A DNA stretch of 24,817 bases from Proteiniphilum sp. UBA5283 (GTDB lineage: Bacteria > Bacteroidota > Bacteroidia > Bacteroidales > Dysgonomonadaceae), in assembly GCA_002408485.1 (NCBI GenBank), contig DHSP01000009.1:38693-63509 (forward strand). The letters run 5' to 3'. The stretch's first letter is position 1, and each line of letters opens with the position of its first letter. Positions 1 to 8,556 of this stretch are shown in pieces. Under the pieces are notes generated by a model. That model saw only the letters and a list, made by a program, of their open reading frames with translations, was not told where the DNA came from and ran no database searches. The translations under genes were made by a program, and so were the position numbers.

Positions 1-330
1 CATTTTGTGCCGCAGCCTGTTACGGTGGCCATACACACCACCTGCAGTTCCATCAAGATGCAGCTTGCAGAAAAGTTCTTCGCTGTAGCTGCACGCTGTG
101 CGGAGAGGGTGGTTGTTCCGGAGAGTGTGGCTTGCTGCGGATGGGCCGGCGACAGGGGCTTCTTCTATCCCGAGTTGAACAGCTCGGCACTATCGACACT
201 AAAAGAAGGTATACGCGATGCCAGGGAGGGATATTCAAACAGCCGGACCTGCGAAATAGGTCTCTCCATGAACAGCGGCATTGCCTACAAGTCGATCGTT
301 TATCTGGTGGATAAGGCGACCCCTGGTTGA
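1..330 (+). CDS. FAD-binding/(Fe-S)-binding oxidoreductase, D-lactate dehydrogenase type, C-terminal fragment
   Basis: This is the 3' end of a gene that begins before the window; the frame is open from base 1 and ends at TGA 328-330. About 109 residues are visible. They contain CCGWAGDRG followed by FYPELN, then SRTCEIGLS and, near the end, SIVYLVD. This pattern is the cysteine-rich (CCG) domain at the C-terminus of the large fusion proteins that join an FAD-linked oxidase domain to an Fe-S domain, and which oxidise D-lactate or a similar 2-hydroxy acid into the quinone pool. The CCG and SRTC cysteines are the expected Fe-S ligands. Trp replaces the Met or Phe I would expect after CCG. The FAD domain lies outside the window, so the substrate is inferred from family only. 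The gene converges on yitT with about 20 bp between the stop codons. Confidence 0.82.
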   Translation, partial: HFVPQPVTVAIHTTCSSIKMQLAEKFFAVAARCAERVVVPESVACCGWAGDRGFFYPELNSSALSTLKEGIRDAREGYSNSRTCEIGLSMNSGIAYKSIVYLVDKATPG

Positions 331-367
331 CAGATTGTGTTCTTTGAGGTTTACCTCATCTTGTCAA
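327..367. terminator. Hairpin spanning two convergent stop codons, possible weak bidirectional terminator
   Basis: TTGACA at 327-332 pairs with TGTCAA at 362-367, and nested inside is TGAGGT/ACCTCA at 345-350 and 353-358. The outer stem includes the stop codon of the oxidoreductase gene and the inner stem includes the yitT stop. No T-run follows on either strand, so termination activity is only a guess. Confidence 0.25.
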
Positions 368-1223
368 ACCCCTGGCCGTAGATACCAATTACGTTGCTTT
401 GAGAGATAAAGGCGTCCTCATCGATGCTCTTTACCAGCCGGAAGATAGAGGTAGATTCGTTTCGCTTTGCCATGACAAGCAACACCTTTTGGGTTTTCTT
501 CGTGTACCAGCCGGTACCATCGAGCACGGTACAGCCTCGATGTAACTGATGATTGATCTGCGTAGCAATCTCTTCGTATTCATGGGAAATGATGAAGAAC
601 TGAACCGACTGGCGGATACCGTTTAACACCCAATCAACCGACGTTGCCATCACGGCAATGATGATGATACCAAATACAATCGTTTCTACGCTCCGGAAAA
701 TAACAAAGGACGAAGCCACAATAATCAGGTCCACCCATAGCATGGTCCTACCGGGTGTGATATTTCGATACCTGTTGATTACCAGCACAATAATGTCAGT
801 TCCTCCACTACTACCGTTCACCGACATCACCAGCCCTACTCCGGATCCCGCCACAATGGAGCCAATCAATCCCGCCATCAGCGGCTCATCCGTCATGATC
901 GGCGGCCATTGAAAGCTTTCGAACATGCCGATAAAAAGCGTCAGCGATGCCACACCCACGATCGTTTTCACGAGAAATTCTGACCCCAGTATCCTGAAAG
1001 CTATCAACAGCAACACCGCGTTCATAACAAAAACCATCACCGAGACCGGCCACCCCAATGCGTAGTTGAGCAATACGGCCACACCGGTGAGCCCTCCAAG
1101 CACAAACTGGTGAGGCATGATAAATTGCGTGACACCCAATGCATACATGAAAGTACCTAGAAAGATCGTCAGATAATCTTTCCAAAAAAACTTCTTCAGG
1201 CTAAATTCAGGCAATTTCTCCAT
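351..1223 (-). CDS. YitT family membrane protein (DUF161 plus C-terminal DUF2179)
   Basis: A 290-residue inner-membrane protein of the YitT family, whose transport or other role is not established. After a short basic N-terminus there are about five or six hydrophobic segments (roughly residues 18-35, 42-58, 60-76, 83-100, 115-135 and 160-195). Small-residue motifs GLTGVAVL and VNGSSGGTD in the membrane region are typical of DUF161. From about residue 205 a soluble cytoplasmic DUF2179 domain follows, with RGCTVLDGTGWYT and NVIGIYGQGF near the end. The length matches the family. It lies 64 bp downstream of leuS on the same strand, a pairing I recall from other Bacteroidales, so the two may be cotranscribed. 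No T-rich terminator was seen between them. Confidence 0.88.
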   Translation of the reverse strand: MEKLPEFSLKKFFWKDYLTIFLGTFMYALGVTQFIMPHQFVLGGLTGVAVLLNYALGWPVSVMVFVMNAVLLLIAFRILGSEFLVKTIVGVASLTLFIGMFESFQWPPIMTDEPLMAGLIGSIVAGSGVGLVMSVNGSSGGTDIIVLVINRYRNITPGRTMLWVDLIIVASSFVIFRSVETIVFGIIIIAVMATSVDWVLNGIRQSVQFFIISHEYEEIATQINHQLHRGCTVLDGTGWYTKKTQKVLLVMAKRNESTSIFRLVKSIDEDAFISQSNVIGIYGQGFDKMR

Positions 1224-1287
1224 ATATATATCCTCAGTTATCAGCTATCAGGCCTAATCGTCAGTCTTTGTCACTTGGCATAATCAA

Positions 1288-4041
1288 TCAAAGTACCACG
1301 TTCACGATTTTTTTCGGAACAATAATCACTTTTTTGGGTGTTTTGCCCTCAAGCCACTTTTGTGACTGGGGATGCTCCAGAACAGCCTTTTCGATCTCTT
1401 CGCTGGTAGCTTCAGCTGCAAATTCGAGAAGATAACGCGACTTTCCGTTGAAGGATATCGCATACGGGAAGACATCTTCCCTGAGATATTCCTCGTTCCA
1501 GACAGGCCATGCCGCATCACAAACCGATGTTTCATTTCCCAGCACATGCCAAAGTTCTTCCGCAAGATGAGGTGCAAATGGTGCCAGACATACCACAAGG
1601 TCACTCAGGATGGCTCTCTCCCTGCACGAAAGTGCTGTCAGCTCGTTCACACAAATCATGAATGCGGAAACCGAGGTGTTAAAAGAGAAATGCTCGATAT
1701 CGGACGATACCTTTTTAATTAGTTTGTGCAACGACTTCAGGGCTTCTTTAGCTGGTTCCTTGCCGGAAACAGCCAATGTACCCTCCTTGTAAAACAGGTT
1801 CCACACCTTACGCAGGAATCGGTGCACCCCGTCGATTCCGTTCGTATCCCACGGCTTGGATTGCTCCAGCGGCCCCAGGAACATCTCATAGAGCCGAAGC
1901 GTGTCGGCCCCGTATTTCTCCACGATGTCATCGGGGTTGACCACGTTGTACATCGATTTCGACATCTTTTCTATGGCCCAGCCACAAACATACTTTCCAT
2001 CTTCCAGTATAAACTCAGCGTTGCTGTATTCAGGGCTCCACCGCACGAAAGCCTCCCTGTCGAGCAGATCGTTGTGCACAATATTCACATCCACATGAAT
2101 GGGAGTGACATCGTATTGATTGATGAGACCATGCGATACAAAGGTGTTGGTCCCCTTGATGCGGTATACGAAGTTGCTCCGTCCCTGAATCATTCCCTGG
2201 TTGACCAGCTTTTTAAAAGGTTCCTCTTCACAGGACACGCCCAGATCGAAAAGAAATTTGTTCCAGAACCGGCTATAGATGAGGTGGCCGGTTGCATGTT
2301 CCGTGCCGCCTATGTACAGATCTACATCGCGCCAGTAAGTATTGGCTTTTTCAGACACCAACGCTTCGTTGTTGTGCGGGTCCATGTAGCGCAGGTAATA
2401 AGCCGACGACCCGGCAAAGCCGGGCATGGTATTCAGCTCCAGAGGATACCCCTCTTTCGTTTGCCAGTTTTTGGCACGTCCCAGAGGGGGTTCTCCCGTT
2501 TCGGTGGGCAAAAACTTATCCACCTCGGGAAGTTCAAGCGGCAGCTCGCTTTCATCCAACGTGTAGGGCATATCGTCCTTGTAATAGACGGGAAACGGCT
2601 CGCCCCAGTAGCGTTGCCTGGAAAAGATGGCATCGCGCAGGCGATAATTGACTTTGCGGTAGCCCAGGCCCCGTTTTTCCACTTCATCGATGGCCGCAGG
2701 GATGGCCTGCTTTACCGTCATTCCATCCAGAAAACCGGAGTTGATCATGATCCCCTCTTTGGCATCGAAACTCTCTTCCGAGATATCACATCCTTCAATA
2801 AGGGGAATGATGGGCAGGTTGAAATGATTTGCAAAAGCATAGTCCCGACTGTCATGTGCCGGCACAGCCATGATGGCACCCGTGCCATATCCGGCCAACA
2901 CATAATCCGAAATCCATATCGGAAGAGGTTCACCCGTGAAGGGATGGGTGGCATATGAACCCGAAAACACACCTGTAACCAATTTATCGGCGATGCGCTC
3001 CCGTTCTGTCTTCTTCTTGGTTTGTTCAATGTAGAGATCCACAGCTTCGCGTTGTTCGACGGTGGTGAGCTGCTCCACCAGCTCACTCTCCGGCGCAAGC
3101 ACCATAAAGGTCACCCCGAAAATGGTATCAGCACGGGTAGTAAAAATATCGAACGTAATTCCGTCTGAAGCTTTAAAGTGCATGACAGCACCCTCACTCC
3201 TTCCAATCCAGTTGCGCTGTGTCTCTTTCAAAGATTCGCTCCATGCGATCTTATCGAGTCCCTCGAGCAATCGTTGCGCATAGGCCGAGACACGCAGACA
3301 CCACTGTCGCATCTTACGCTGTTCCACCGGATAGCCTCCCCTGATGGAGAGCCCCTCGCTCACCTCATCGTTAGCAAGAACCGTACCCAGTTTGGGGCAC
3401 CAGTTCACCATGGTGTCCCCCAGATAAGCAATGCGGTAATTCATCAAAACCTGTTGCTGTTCTTTCTCAGACATGTTGCTCCACTCACCGGCAGTGAAGG
3501 TCATCGGTTCTGTACAAGCCAAATCAAGGCCTTCGGTACCCTGTTGTGAGAAGACATCAATGAGCTCTGCAATCGGCCGGGCCTGCTGTGCCTGGTTGCA
3601 GTAGTAGGAATGAAACATGCGGATGAACGCCCATTGCGTCCACTTATAATAGTCCGGGTTACAGGTGCGCACCTCCCGGCTCCAGTCGTACGAAAATCCT
3701 ATTTTATCAAGTTGCTCTCTATAGCGGTTGATATTGTTGTCCGTGGTAATAGCCGGATGCTGACCCGTTTGAATGGCGTACTGCTCGGCAGGCAGTCCAT
3801 AGGCATCGTAGCCCATGGGATGAAGCACGTTAAATCCCTGCAATCGCTTGTATCTGGAAAAGATGTCCGACGCGATATATCCGAGCGGGTGTCCCACATG
3901 CAATCCTGCTCCCGAGGGATAGGGAAACATATCGAGCACGTAAAACTTGGGTTTGGTACTCTCCTCCGCGACTTTGTATGTCTGATGGTCAACCCAGTAT
4001 TGCTGCCACCGTTTTTCTATTTCTCTGAAATTGTAATCCAT
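1288..4041 (-). CDS. leuS: Leucyl-tRNA synthetase
   Basis: This cytoplasmic class I aminoacyl-tRNA synthetase attaches leucine to tRNA-Leu using ATP. The 917-residue product shows the HIGH-type signature HVGH at residues 48-51, preceded by PYPSGAGL, and the KMSKS loop at residues 692-696. Between them is the CP1 editing domain, recognised by TTRADTIFG and the later MAVPAHDSRDYAF, whose Asp is the family's editing residue. A tRNA-binding anticodon domain follows (SFNTSVSAFM, then APFAPHLAEELW), and the C-terminus ends in KKVIIVPKKIVNVVL. The full length fits Bacteroidota LeuS. The start at 4041 is supported by a purine-rich AAGGAAAGG just upstream and by a TATCTTTG promoter box at 4067-4074. 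It is followed by yitT. No domain is missing and no frameshift was seen. Confidence 0.97.
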   Translation of the reverse strand: MDYNFREIEKRWQQYWVDHQTYKVAEESTKPKFYVLDMFPYPSGAGLHVGHPLGYIASDIFSRYKRLQGFNVLHPMGYDAYGLPAEQYAIQTGQHPAITTDNNINRYREQLDKIGFSYDWSREVRTCNPDYYKWTQWAFIRMFHSYYCNQAQQARPIAELIDVFSQQGTEGLDLACTEPMTFTAGEWSNMSEKEQQQVLMNYRIAYLGDTMVNWCPKLGTVLANDEVSEGLSIRGGYPVEQRKMRQWCLRVSAYAQRLLEGLDKIAWSESLKETQRNWIGRSEGAVMHFKASDGITFDIFTTRADTIFGVTFMVLAPESELVEQLTTVEQREAVDLYIEQTKKKTERERIADKLVTGVFSGSYATHPFTGEPLPIWISDYVLAGYGTGAIMAVPAHDSRDYAFANHFNLPIIPLIEGCDISEESFDAKEGIMINSGFLDGMTVKQAIPAAIDEVEKRGLGYRKVNYRLRDAIFSRQRYWGEPFPVYYKDDMPYTLDESELPLELPEVDKFLPTETGEPPLGRAKNWQTKEGYPLELNTMPGFAGSSAYYLRYMDPHNNEALVSEKANTYWRDVDLYIGGTEHATGHLIYSRFWNKFLFDLGVSCEEEPFKKLVNQGMIQGRSNFVYRIKGTNTFVSHGLINQYDVTPIHVDVNIVHNDLLDREAFVRWSPEYSNAEFILEDGKYVCGWAIEKMSKSMYNVVNPDDIVEKYGADTLRLYEMFLGPLEQSKPWDTNGIDGVHRFLRKVWNLFYKEGTLAVSGKEPAKEALKSLHKLIKKVSSDIEHFSFNTSVSAFMICVNELTALSCRERAILSDLVVCLAPFAPHLAEELWHVLGNETSVCDAAWPVWNEEYLREDVFPYAISFNGKSRYLLEFAAEATSEEIEKAVLEHPQSQKWLEGKTPKKVIIVPKKIVNVVL

Positions 4042-4066
4042 GCCTTTCCTTCATTAAAAAACGGTG

Positions 4067-4074
4067 CAAAGATA
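4067..4074 (-). promoter_or_regulatory. Bacteroidota-type -7 box upstream of leuS
   Basis: Read on the minus strand this is TATCTTTG, a full match to TAnnTTTG. It would put the transcript start near 4060, giving a leader of about 20 nt before the leuS ATG. I do not see a TTTG -33 element at the usual 19-21 bp distance. Confidence 0.45.
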
Positions 4075-4138
4075 ATGATTTAATTCCAGATTTACGATTA
4101 CTGCTGAAACGGATAGCCGTCATATGGACCCTGACCAC

Positions 4139-5944
4139 TCATCCTTCATACATCTGGTCGATGAGACCGGCATATTTTTCCAGGATCACCTTCCTGCGCA
4201 GCTTGAGCGTATTGGTCAGTTCTCCGCTCTCCACGCTGAAAGGTTCGGGAAGAATAGTGATTTTTTTGACTTTCTCGTAGGAGGTAAATTGCGACTGCAG
4301 CAACTCAATCCGGCCAAAGATAAAATTGTGGATGCGAGGGTCATTGACCAAACCTTCTGTCGTTTCAAAAGCAATCTGTTGCTCCCTGGCATAGGCTTTA
4401 AGAGCATCGTAATTGGGAACGATCAGAGCACTCACAAACTTACGCTGGTCGCCTATCACTGCCACCTGTTCAATATATTTATCCTCGGAAATGCGGGTTT
4501 CAATCATTTGTGGAGCAATATATTTGCCGTTGGATGTTTTATACAGATCCTTGATACGGTCGGTGAGAATAATCTCATTGTTGTCTGTCAATGAGCCTGC
4601 ATCGCCGGTCCTGAAATAACCATCTTCGGTAAAAGCGGCTTCGTTCGCTTCCGGTTTTTTGTAATAACCCGCCATCACGGTCTCCCCTTTCACAAGAATC
4701 TCGCTGTTTTCACCAATTTTCACCTCCACATCGGGCATCACTTTTCCGACTGTTCCGATCCGAAAACCTTTTGCCGGGAAGCAACTCACCGTGGCTGTTG
4801 TCTCCGAAAGGCCATAACCGTAAATAATGCGCACGTCAATGGACTGCATAAACTCATTGATCGTGTCGGACAGGGGTGCCCCTGCCACAGGGAAAAAATT
4901 TCCTCTTTCAATTCCCACGATCCGCTTGATCAGAAAAAAGACAGTGTGCCGGTATATAAAAAACTTGATCCTGTTTCCTAGCGGGGCCCTTTTCCCTTCG
5001 TTTACATACTCCAGATTATGACGTTTGCCCGTCTTCACCGCATCGGTAAACAGCCATTTTGTAATTCCGGAAGCATTGTCAATATTCTCTTTCACTCCCT
5101 CGTACACCTTCTCCCAGAAACGAGGCACGTTGCTCATCAACGTTGGACGCACCTGCCTGATTGTCCTCCTGATTTCACTGGGATCTCTGTTTACGGCCAC
5201 CGTAATCCCCTTGTGAAGACAGTAATAGGTCCATGCTTTCTCGAAAATATGGGTCAGCGGCAAAAAACACATGGACAGATCCTTTTCCGAAAGGTTTGTA
5301 ATACGGATGTCGTGAATGTAGCAGGCTTTTATATAGTTGGCATGGGTAAGCATTACCCCTTTGGGCTCACCGGTCGTGCCCGACGTGTAGATGATGGTGG
5401 CAAGATCACTCTCGCTCAACTGCTTTAACCTTGAGTTCACCAGCGCCAGCGACTCTGAGTTGTCTCCGGTAGTGATGAAGTCATCGAAATAGACCGAAGT
5501 CCTATCTTCCGGTTTCAGCACCACTCCCGAGTCGAAAATAATCAGCCTCTCCAATACGGGCAGCTCCTGCTGTACCTTATAGGCATTATTATACTGAAAC
5601 TGCTCGCCCACAAATAGCAGCTTAATCTGTGCATCATTGATGATGTAGCTCAGTTGCACCGGCGATGAAGTGGCATACATAGGAACCATCACCGCCCTGT
5701 TGGCATAAGCGGCAAAATCAGTGATCAGGTATTTATCCATATTCTGCGCATAAATACCTACGTTATCATGAGGCTGCACACCCATTTCCGCCATCGCCTG
5801 CGCAGCCTTCATAATTTTACCGGAAAAACTTTTCCACGACAGATCGAGCCATTCTCCGGCAGGCGATTGGTACTTTAGTGCCGTTTTGTATTTCAGCCTC
5901 AATGCTTGCTTATGGATAAGCTCTCCGAGATGATAATATGCCAT
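4139..5944 (-). CDS. Long-chain fatty acid-CoA ligase (AMP-forming), FadD15-like
   Basis: This enzyme activates free fatty acids to acyl-CoA through an acyl-adenylate, probably at the inner face of the cytoplasmic membrane. The 601-residue product has the ANL-superfamily P-loop TSGTTGEPKG at about residues 187-196, the motif GYGLSETTA in the middle, and GYFRTGDAG marking the hinge to the mobile C-terminal domain. That domain includes KTSNGKYIAPQ, which carries the catalytic lysine of the family. The frame is open to an ATG at 5974, but I place the start at 5944 (MAYYHLGEL) because the upstream ATG would lie inside or ahead of a TACTTTTG promoter box at 5964-5971. It sits 97 bp upstream of leuS with leuS having its own box, so it is probably a separate transcript. 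The chain-length preference cannot be read from the sequence. Confidence 0.93.
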   Translation of the reverse strand: MAYYHLGELIHKQALRLKYKTALKYQSPAGEWLDLSWKSFSGKIMKAAQAMAEMGVQPHDNVGIYAQNMDKYLITDFAAYANRAVMVPMYATSSPVQLSYIINDAQIKLLFVGEQFQYNNAYKVQQELPVLERLIIFDSGVVLKPEDRTSVYFDDFITTGDNSESLALVNSRLKQLSESDLATIIYTSGTTGEPKGVMLTHANYIKACYIHDIRITNLSEKDLSMCFLPLTHIFEKAWTYYCLHKGITVAVNRDPSEIRRTIRQVRPTLMSNVPRFWEKVYEGVKENIDNASGITKWLFTDAVKTGKRHNLEYVNEGKRAPLGNRIKFFIYRHTVFFLIKRIVGIERGNFFPVAGAPLSDTINEFMQSIDVRIIYGYGLSETTATVSCFPAKGFRIGTVGKVMPDVEVKIGENSEILVKGETVMAGYYKKPEANEAAFTEDGYFRTGDAGSLTDNNEIILTDRIKDLYKTSNGKYIAPQMIETRISEDKYIEQVAVIGDQRKFVSALIVPNYDALKAYAREQQIAFETTEGLVNDPRIHNFIFGRIELLQSQFTSYEKVKKITILPEPFSVESGELTNTLKLRRKVILEKYAGLIDQMYEG

Positions 5945-5963
5945 AAATTTTCTATTGTGTTCC

Positions 5964-5971
5964 CAAAAGTA
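5964..5971 (-). promoter_or_regulatory. Bacteroidota-type -7 box for the acyl-CoA ligase
   Basis: The minus strand reads TACTTTTG, matching TAnnTTTG. The transcript would begin around 5957-5960, leaving only a short leader before ATG 5944 and excluding the ATG at 5974. No clear -33 TTTG was found. Confidence 0.4.
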
Positions 5972-6012
5972 CACTTTTTACCGGATTTGGGAGCATAAAC
6001 TGATTTTTTTTG

Positions 6013-6020
6013 TACTTTTG
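6013..6020 (+). promoter_or_regulatory. Bacteroidota-type -7 box facing the DUF4294 gene
   Basis: TACTTTTG matches TAnnTTTG. A TTTG at 5986-5989 lies 23 bp upstream, a little further than the usual 19-21 bp. It is divergent from the identical box at 5964-5971 on the other strand. Confidence 0.35.
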
Positions 6021-6134
6021 GCTCTGCTTTTCCGAAGCTCCCTTTTGGAGATTATTTACTTAACATTCTAAATACGCGCAGGTTAATTAACTACACTTAA
6101 CGTGTTTTCTCATGGTAAAATAAAACATTGCATT

Positions 6135-6142
6135 TATCTTTG
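6135..6142 (+). promoter_or_regulatory. Second TAnnTTTG box just ahead of the DUF4294 start
   Basis: TATCTTTG is a full match to the -7 consensus, only 7 bp before ATG 6150. If active, the transcript would be nearly leaderless, so this box or the one at 6013-6020 may be the real one. No -33 partner is visible. Confidence 0.3.
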
Positions 6143-6149
6143 CTCTGTT

Positions 6150-6794
6150 ATGGAAAGACTCATCCACATATTGATGGTGTTGTATATAGCGCTTTTGCCC
6201 CCTGCGGTAAAAGCACAAGGGTTTTATGCGGCCAACATCAATCCCGAGGCGAGCAGCCCTGTATCTACCATCTTTTTAATGCCGAACGTATATCCGGCAG
6301 TAATCCTCGGGAATGATACCGTCGCCTGCATGTGGCTGACCGATTTCATCAAATATTCGCCCATCACTTTTCGCAGCACAAAAGATCGCATGGCATACTC
6401 CAAGCTGATCCGCGACGTAAAGAAAACACTTCCCTATGCCAAAGAGATTGCCGGCATCATCACCGAAACCTATGAGTATATGGAGACGCTACCCGACGAC
6501 AAGGCACGACAAAAGCATCTCAATAAGATGGAAAAATACCTGATGGACGAGTATACGCCCAAAATGAAAAAACTCACCCGCTCACAAGGGCAGTTGTTGA
6601 TGAAACTGGTTGACAGGGAGACCAACTCCTCCTCCTATCACATCATCGATGCATTTATGGGTAGCTTTAAAGCCTGGACCTACAACGTGTTTGCAGGTTT
6701 ATTCGGGAACAGCCTGAAAACAAGATACAACCCTTACGGCGAAGATCGGATGACCGAACGGGTATGTGTTCTCGTGGAACAAGGTATTGTCTGA
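6150..6794 (+). CDS. Secreted DUF4294 family protein
   Basis: A protein of unknown function from a family I know from Bacteroidota. The chosen start gives 214 residues beginning MERLIHILMV, with a hydrophobic core LYIALLPP and a probable signal peptidase I site at VKAQ near residue 22. Hence it is probably periplasmic or outer-membrane associated. The mature part has a short beta-like N-terminal region (VYPAVILGNDTVACMWL), then long charged amphipathic helices (residues about 75-150) rich in Lys, Glu and Met. The C-terminal region includes SFKAWTYNVFAGLFGNSLKTRY, part hydrophobic. No catalytic motif was recognised. An in-frame ATG at 6102 would add 16 residues and bury the signal peptide, so I prefer 6150, although the promoter box at 6135 makes the leader very short. 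The downstream SulP gene begins 37 bp later with its own box. Confidence 0.75.
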   Translation: MERLIHILMVLYIALLPPAVKAQGFYAANINPEASSPVSTIFLMPNVYPAVILGNDTVACMWLTDFIKYSPITFRSTKDRMAYSKLIRDVKKTLPYAKEIAGIITETYEYMETLPDDKARQKHLNKMEKYLMDEYTPKMKKLTRSQGQLLMKLVDRETNSSSYHIIDAFMGSFKAWTYNVFAGLFGNSLKTRYNPYGEDRMTERVCVLVEQGIV

Positions 6795-6803
6795 TTTTTT
6801 TAC

Positions 6804-6811
6804 TACCTTTG
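6804..6811 (+). promoter_or_regulatory. Bacteroidota-type -7 box for the SulP gene
   Basis: TACCTTTG matches TAnnTTTG and lies 20 bp before ATG 6832, just after the stop of the DUF4294 gene. It rules out the longer in-frame start at 6766, which would lie upstream of the transcript start. No -33 element is evident. Confidence 0.4.
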
Positions 6812-6831
6812 CATCGTTTTTTATCAAACGT

Positions 6832-8556
6832 ATGCAAACAAATTTTCTTCAAGATTTTCAGCCCGCCCTCTTTCAGTCCTTAAAAACCTACAACAAAGAA
6901 AAATTTATTGCCGACCTCATGGCCGGACTGATTGTAGGAGTGGTGGCTTTACCATTGGCCATTGCATTCGGGATAGCATCGGGTGTAACACCTGAGAAAG
7001 GAATTTACACCGCCATTATTGCCGGATTCATCATTTCCTTCCTTGGCGGCAGCACGGTACAGGTGGGCGGCCCGACGGGTGCCTTCATCGTGATCGTTTA
7101 CGGGATTGTGGAACAATATGGGGTTCACGGACTGGCACTGGCCACTGTCATTGCGGGCGTCATGCTGGTGATGATGGGCTTCTTAAAGCTGGGCGCCGTC
7201 ATCCGCTTCATACCCTACCCCATTGTCGTGGGATTCACCAGCGGCATCGCGCTGACCATCTTTTCCACGCAGATGAAAGATTTTTTCGGCTTAACCACGC
7301 CCAAGCTACCTTCCGGATTTGTAGAAAAATGGATAACCTACTTCCAGCATTTCTCCACCGTGAACTGGTGGGCTGTCCTTATTGGCGTAACGAGTGTAGT
7401 CATCATCATCCTTACACCTAAAATTTCTAAAAAAATCCCGGGATCACTCGTGGCCATCATCGTGATGACTATTGCTGCCTATCTGATGAAAACTTACGGC
7501 AACATTCAGGGAATTGAGACCATCGGCGACCGGTTTATTATCAACAGTCAGCTGCCAGCAGTGGAAAACATCCCGATAAACCTTGAGAGCATGCGCCTGT
7601 TGTTCCCCGCCGCTTTCACCATTGCCATGCTCTGCGCAATTGAGTCGTTGCTCTCTGCCACCGTTGCAGACGGGGTGACCGGCAAAAAGCATAACTCAAA
7701 CATGGAACTGGTGGCGCAAGGGGTAGCAAACATTGTCACTCCTTTCTTTGGCGGCATTCCTGCAACGGGTGCCATTGCACGCACAATGACCAACATCAAC
7801 AACGGCGGCCGCACACCGGTAGCGGGAATTATCCATGCCTGTGTCCTCCTGCTCATTGTTTTGTTCCTGGGCGATCTCACAAAACACATTCCCATGGCAT
7901 GTCTGGCAGGAGTGCTGGTGGTAGTGGCCTACAATATGAGCGAATGGCGCACCTTTCTCTCTCTCACAAAACAATCGAAAGCCACGCTTGCCATCCTGCT
8001 GACCACCTTTTTTCTGACGGTGATATTCGACCTCACCGTAGCCATTGCCGTAGGGCTGCTACTGGCTGTTTTTGCCTTTTTGAAACGAATGAACGAAAGC
8101 ACGAAGATCTCGCATACTACCGGCAGCATAAACATCTCGGAAGAGATGGAATCTCACTCGCAAGACATGAAAGAGGAGGTGCTTTACCTGCCTCACGGAG
8201 TGGAGGTATATGAAATTGACGGTCCCTTCTTCTTTGGTGTAGCCAACAAATTCGACGAAAAGATGCGGGAGATAGGCGATCATCCCAACATCCGGATTAT
8301 CAGAATGCGTAAGGTTCCGTTTATTGACTCTACAGGGTTAAACAACCTGGAGACCTTGTGTCGCAACTCAAAAAAGGAAAAGATCCACATCATTCTCTCC
8401 GGCGTAAAAGAAAATATTCGTGAGAGCCTTTACCAATCCAATATTCCACAGATTGTGGGCGACGAAAACATTTGTGCCGATATTCACCTCGCCGTAGCGA
8501 GAGCCCGGGAGATTGATGCCGGATTGCAAAAAGAACACAAACACAAACATCGTTAA
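6832..8556 (+). CDS. SulP family inorganic anion transporter with STAS domain
   Basis: A 574-residue inner-membrane permease of the SulP (SLC26-like) family, which carry sulfate, bicarbonate or other anions, often with sodium or protons. The transport core spans about residues 22-425 with many hydrophobic segments. Family signatures are GLIVGVVALPLAIAFGIASG near the N-terminus, GPTGAF, and PFFGGIPATGAIARTMTN in the middle. A cytoplasmic STAS domain occupies about residues 450-555, with VPFIDSTGLNNLE, whose DSTG matches the phosphorylatable serine region of anti-sigma antagonists. The tail is rich in His and Lys (EHKHKHR), possibly metal-binding. I chose ATG 6832 because it follows a TACCTTTG box; another ATG at 6766 overlaps the previous gene. 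Its stop overlaps the next gene's start by one base. Whether it takes up sulfate or bicarbonate cannot be decided here. Confidence 0.93.
   Translation: MQTNFLQDFQPALFQSLKTYNKEKFIADLMAGLIVGVVALPLAIAFGIASGVTPEKGIYTAIIAGFIISFLGGSTVQVGGPTGAFIVIVYGIVEQYGVHGLALATVIAGVMLVMMGFLKLGAVIRFIPYPIVVGFTSGIALTIFSTQMKDFFGLTTPKLPSGFVEKWITYFQHFSTVNWWAVLIGVTSVVIIILTPKISKKIPGSLVAIIVMTIAAYLMKTYGNIQGIETIGDRFIINSQLPAVENIPINLESMRLLFPAAFTIAMLCAIESLLSATVADGVTGKKHNSNMELVAQGVANIVTPFFGGIPATGAIARTMTNINNGGRTPVAGIIHACVLLLIVLFLGDLTKHIPMACLAGVLVVVAYNMSEWRTFLSLTKQSKATLAILLTTFFLTVIFDLTVAIAVGLLLAVFAFLKRMNESTKISHTTGSINISEEMESHSQDMKEEVLYLPHGVEVYEIDGPFFFGVANKFDEKMREIGDHPNIRIIRMRKVPFIDSTGLNNLETLCRNSKKEKIHIILSGVKENIRESLYQSNIPQIVGDENICADIHLAVARAREIDAGLQKEHKHKHR

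Noticed and set aside
1726..2958. Long open reading frame on the plus strand (410 codons)
   Set aside because: It lies wholly antisense to leuS, whose motifs are complete, and shows no recognisable protein pattern; it follows from codon composition on the opposite strand.
3610..4083. Plus-strand open frame antisense to the leuS 5' end
   Set aside because: No family motif, and the leuS reading in the other strand is certain.
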